From the NCBI GenBank assembly GCA_018372555.1, contig JAHAIU010000049.1:1-16428 (forward strand): a stretch of DNA of 16,428 nucleotides. Reading direction: 5' to 3'. How positions within the stretch are numbered: position 1 is the stretch's first letter; every line of letters begins with the position of its first letter. Positions 14,164 to 16,428 of this stretch are shown here, one piece after another. A program made the translations under genes and the position numbers. This DNA is from Clostridium sp. (GTDB taxonomy: Bacteria > Bacillota > Clostridia > Clostridiales > Clostridiaceae). The notes under the pieces were generated by a model. That model saw nothing but the letters and a program-made list of their open reading frames with translations. It was not told the origin of the DNA and ran no database searches.

Positions 14164-14243
14164 ACTAAAAATGAACAATTGAGAATAAAATTCTTACAGA
14201 GTTTAATAAATTATTTTTATTAATTTACTTAGAGCTGTAAGAA
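14164..14243. repeat. Dispersed intergenic repeat, copy C, with 9-bp inverted arms
   Basis: AAAATGAACAATTGAGAAT and CTTACAGAGTTT recall the left half and the centre of the repeat at 9787-9882. Perfect arms TTCTTACAG (14191-14199) and CTGTAAGAA (14235-14243) enclose T-rich DNA. The similarity is partial, so membership in the same family is tentative. Confidence 0.4.
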
Positions 14244-14259
14244 GTAATAGATATAAAAG

Positions 14260-14307
14260 AGATCATTGCAATTAAAATATATAGAGAAGTTTTGCAATGA
14301 TCTTTTT
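14260..14307 (+). terminator. Terminator after pepT
   Basis: A 12-bp perfect stem (AGATCATTGCAA 14260-14271 with 14292-14303) has a 20-base loop and a T run to 14307. Between here and 14617 I see only AT-rich non-coding sequence without a recognisable element. Confidence 0.8.
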
Positions 14308-14617
14308 ATTAATTTTCAGGTACATTACTTCAATTAAAATCTAGTAAGTACATATTAAATAAGGATAAAGAAAAATAATATGATTGTATTAATAGAAATG
14401 AGTTAAAGAAAGAAGTTAAGTAAAAATATATTTATGCGTAAATTAAAAAAGGTAGAAAATTGACTTGTAAAATGGTATGTTGAAATGTATATTATTTTTT
14501 TATTACAAATAGTTATTGATATTTGGCTAATAACGAATTTTAAGAGCAATATATAAAAATAAGTAATGATCTTGTTGGTATCTAAAAAGGTTTATTAATG
14601 ATGAGAATGATTTGGTA

Positions 14618-14626
14618 TGATATAAT
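14618..14626 (+). promoter_or_regulatory. Extended -10 promoter of the 14652 gene
   Basis: TG at 14618-14619, one base, then a perfect TATAAT at 14621-14626. The start would be near 14633, only about 19 bases before the ATG at 14652. An in-frame ATG at 14598 lies upstream of this promoter, which argues that 14652 is the real start. Confidence 0.6.
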
Positions 14627-14651
14627 ACAATATGAGAATAGAGGTGTAAAA

Positions 14652-15125
14652 ATGTATAAATATTATATATGTGTGACTACTGCAAAAAAAATAAATGATT
14701 TTAGAAAATATGAAGATTTTATCAATGATTGTATCGATAAGTTTAACTATACTTCAAATACATCAAAAAATCGAAAAAATATATTTTGGCATAATGTAAA
14801 TAAAGATACTTTAGAAATTAAAATTGATTCATATAATGAACTAAATACACCATTGAGATCATTATGGCTTTTATCTAAGTTTTTACTAGATGAAAAAGAA
14901 GATTTGCGAAATTATTGTTTAGATTCAAGATTTCTTAAAGCGATTAAAATTAAAGATATAACAGAGGAAAAACAATTTGATTTATCGAGTAAAGAGGCTT
15001 TAAAACAATTAATAGATATTTATCTCAATAATGGTGCAGTAACGCCATATATGGCAAAATTAAATAAAGAAACAATAAATGAAATTAATAATATTTTAAA
15101 GAAATATATAAGTTTAAAAGAATAA
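14652..15125 (+). CDS. Hypothetical protein, accessory region (157 aa)
   Basis: I do not recognise this protein. It has 157 residues from the chosen ATG. It starts with a hydrophobic strand (YKYYICVTT), then a mostly helical, Lys/Asp/Asn-rich body (NDFRKYEDFINDCIDKF, LRSLWLLSKFLLDEKEDL) and a charged C-terminus. There is no signal peptide or membrane segment. The start at 14652 is preferred over the in-frame ATG at 14598 because GAGGTG lies at 14641-14646 and a strong extended -10 overlaps the region between the two. Two arginines use CGA (in SKNRKN and DLRNY), which is almost absent from the metabolic genes to the left. It is followed by a strong hairpin. Small unrelated soluble genes with their own promoters are typical of acquired defence or immunity cargo, but nothing shows a specific function. 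Confidence 0.7.
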   Translation: MYKYYICVTTAKKINDFRKYEDFINDCIDKFNYTSNTSKNRKNIFWHNVNKDTLEIKIDSYNELNTPLRSLWLLSKFLLDEKEDLRNYCLDSRFLKAIKIKDITEEKQFDLSSKEALKQLIDIYLNNGAVTPYMAKLNKETINEINNILKKYISLKE

Positions 15126-15150
15126 GGTGTTTTAAAATTAAATTTTAGAA

Positions 15151-15189
15151 AAAACAAACTATATCTTTCAATTTGATATAGTTTGTTTT
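15151..15189. terminator. Strong hairpin terminator after the 14652 gene
   Basis: A perfect 15-bp stem (15151-15165 with 15175-15189) has a 9-base loop, an A-rich left arm and a T-rich right arm (GTTTGTTTT). It could act on both strands. Confidence 0.88.
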
Positions 15190-15239
15190 ATTTTGATATT
15201 TACACTAATGATAATGAAGGTAAACAAGTTAGAAATAAG

Positions 15240-15268
15240 TTGATTAATATATCTGTAAAAGTTATAAT
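15240..15268 (+). promoter_or_regulatory. Near-consensus sigma-A promoter
   Basis: TTGATT (15240-15245), a 17-base spacer and TATAAT (15263-15268). The start would be near 15275. It faces the small broken gene at 15325 and possibly the gene at 15617. Confidence 0.75.
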
Positions 15269-15324
15269 AAGTATATAAATAAGATACTAATGATATTAGT
15301 ATTGTTTTTGGGAGAAAGGAGATT

Positions 15325-15479
15325 ATGGAAATGAAAGAGAATATTATACAGGTAAAGAAGAAATTAGAATAGTTGAACAATTAAGTTATGAATATTATGA
15401 GAAACATCGAGATCGAGTTGAAGATATATATGTATTTGATATGCCTGAAAATGATGAAGTTTGGGATCGTTTTGACTGA
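15325..15479 (+). pseudogene. Small frameshifted gene with intact promoter and ribosome site
   Basis: AAAGGAG (15316-15322) and ATG (15325) are well placed behind a good promoter, but the frame from this ATG stops after 15 codons at 15372. The frame one base back is open from 15300 to the TGA at 15477-15479 and reads like real protein (REYYTGKEEIRIVEQLSYE, then IYVFDMPENDEVWDRFD), with no start codon in a usable place. A single-base indel just after the ATG would join the two into about 50 residues. The family is not recognised. It has CGA codons like its neighbours. It may instead be the remnant of a longer gene. No convincing slippery site for programmed frameshifting was seen. The rest of 15190-15616 holds the promoter and an AAGGAG at 15523 with no start at good spacing. 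Confidence 0.5.
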
Positions 15480-15616
15480 ATCTAGTTTCTTATGGAAAAT
15501 TAAATATCTAAATGCTTAGAGTAAGGAGATGAAAAACACCAATAATATTGGTTAATGTTTTAAAAGATATAAAAATAGAAATAAATTATATATGTAAAAG
15601 AGGTAGAAATATAAAT

Positions 15617-16360
15617 ATGCAATATGAGTGTTATAAAGAAAACTTAATAAATGAAAACAAAGCATTACGAGAGTTACACCCAATTGATAGGCTGATGATG
15701 TATCGAAATTTAACAAATAAAGAGATGATTGATAGAGATAAATGTGAACTATCGCAGATGGTATATAGAAAACTAGATTGGTTTAATCTAGATAATAAAA
15801 GATTAGAGCCAGACACTTTTTTTAGTTCTGCTTATTATTATTTAAAAAAAATGTGTCTAAAGTTTGACTTTGAAGAAAAACAAGAAGATTTGTTTTATAT
15901 TAAAGATTTTAAAAGATATGTAGAGGAACAAAAAGAAAATTATTATACTATATCAAATTTAAAAGCACAGTTTCTTAGAAAAAAGTGGTATTGTTTATCA
16001 ACAACCAAAGAACATTATAAGAAAATTTTTAATAATATTGATGTGCTCAATTATGTTGAGAGTTCACATAAAATCGGTGCATTTCATATTATTCCTTACG
16101 GGTTTGGATTTAATCCTAAATGTAAATGGTTGTTAGATGATGGTATAAGAAGTTTAAGATTTATAGAAGATAATTGGGAAAATATTAAAAATTATTATGA
16201 TAATATAACTTTTAAACAGTATAAAAAAAAATACTGTTTAGAAAAGGCATATTGTAATGGTTTATTAAAAAGAGAGTTAGAAATTGATTTTGATAAACCA
16301 TGGGAAGATATTTTTAGTATTCTAAAAAAAATGACACAATTTATTGATCAAAGAACATAA
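15617..16360 (+). CDS. Hypothetical protein, accessory region (247 aa)
   Basis: I do not recognise this protein with confidence. It is soluble, rich in Lys, Tyr, Phe and Asn, with no signal peptide or membrane segment. Notable stretches are ALRELHPIDRLMMYRNLTN near the start, EPDTFFSSAYYYLKKM, then SSHKIGAFHIIPYGFGFNP and LRFIEDNWENIKNYYDNI. The last three faintly recall small Firmicute proteins of unknown function grouped as DUF6994, which is a guess. The frame is open further upstream to a possible TTG at 15548, but the nearest AAGGAG is about 19 bases before it, too far. ATG 15617, with AGAGGT about 12 bases upstream, is the more usual start, although weak. It is probably transcribed from the promoter at 15240. 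CGA arginine codons near the N-terminus match the 14652 gene. The last 68 bases of the window hold nothing I can name. Confidence 0.65.
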   Translation: MQYECYKENLINENKALRELHPIDRLMMYRNLTNKEMIDRDKCELSQMVYRKLDWFNLDNKRLEPDTFFSSAYYYLKKMCLKFDFEEKQEDLFYIKDFKRYVEEQKENYYTISNLKAQFLRKKWYCLSTTKEHYKKIFNNIDVLNYVESSHKIGAFHIIPYGFGFNPKCKWLLDDGIRSLRFIEDNWENIKNYYDNITFKQYKKKYCLEKAYCNGLLKRELEIDFDKPWEDIFSILKKMTQFIDQRT

Positions 16361-16428
16361 GTAATAATTTCTAAATTAAAAGATAGAGATAAGGAAAAAA
16401 ATATTTTTATTTAATGTAATCATAATAT

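Noticed and set aside
15325..15372. Programmed -1 frameshift in the small gene
   Set aside because: No X-XXY-YYZ slippery heptamer in the right frame and no clear downstream structure; a plain indel is simpler.
15168..15380. Minus-strand open frame of 70 codons, hydrophobic
   Set aside because: It ends within the terminator hairpin, overlaps a plus-strand promoter and ribosome site, and is low-complexity Phe/Ile/Tyr from AT-rich DNA.

Overview
The window is AT-rich (well under 35% G+C by eye), uses AGA/ATA-type codons heavily and has strong AGGAGG-type ribosome binding sites. It carries a ferredoxin-dependent 2-oxoacid oxidoreductase. It therefore looks like the chromosome of an anaerobic Clostridium-type Firmicute; the species cannot be named from the sequence. 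No tRNA, rRNA, CRISPR array or transposase gene was seen.

Layout. (1) 1-591: the C-terminal half of a cysteine desulfurase, cut by the left edge. (2) 832-6609: a block I interpret as spore-surface related. It has a leftward 255-aa, 12-cysteine protein with no signal peptide, then rightward genes for a beta-propeller plus long coiled coil (1811-3640), a DUF3343 putative S/Se carrier (3808-4077), a YVTN-type beta-propeller with a C-terminal domain resembling the 255-aa protein (4098-5588), and a second propeller paralogous to the first (5578-6609). Sequences resembling late mother-cell (sigma-K) promoters precede the 255-aa gene and the DUF3343 gene. (3) 6638-9186: korA-korB, two-subunit 2-oxoacid:ferredoxin oxidoreductase. 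They are packed so tightly behind the propeller genes that 3808-9186 reads as one operon ending at the hairpin at 9201-9241. (4) 9437-11595: a single-domain rhodanese, with a CRP/FNR-like palindrome at about -41, and a CoA-disulfide-reductase-like flavoenzyme with a C-terminal rhodanese domain; this is a sulfane-sulfur/thiol redox pair. (5) 11827-12561: a short-chain dehydrogenase. (6) 12928-14160: peptidase T. (7) 14618-16360: accessory-looking DNA with two unrecognised genes and a small frameshifted gene behind a near-consensus promoter.

The sulfur theme recurs (cysteine desulfurase, DUF3343, two rhodanese domains), but the genes are in separate transcription units. The most interesting candidate system is the propeller block. 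It has two families of intracellular-type beta-propellers, a coiled-coil arm built partly from a 42-residue tandem repeat, and a domain shared between a cysteine-rich protein and a propeller tail. All of this is apparently co-transcribed with an iron-sulfur 2-oxoacid oxidoreductase. I infer a structural module of the spore coat or exosporium; nothing in the sequence proves it.

Intergenic DNA also holds at least two short dispersed repeat families, one of which appears to sit inside an older terminator-like hairpin at 11611-11689.
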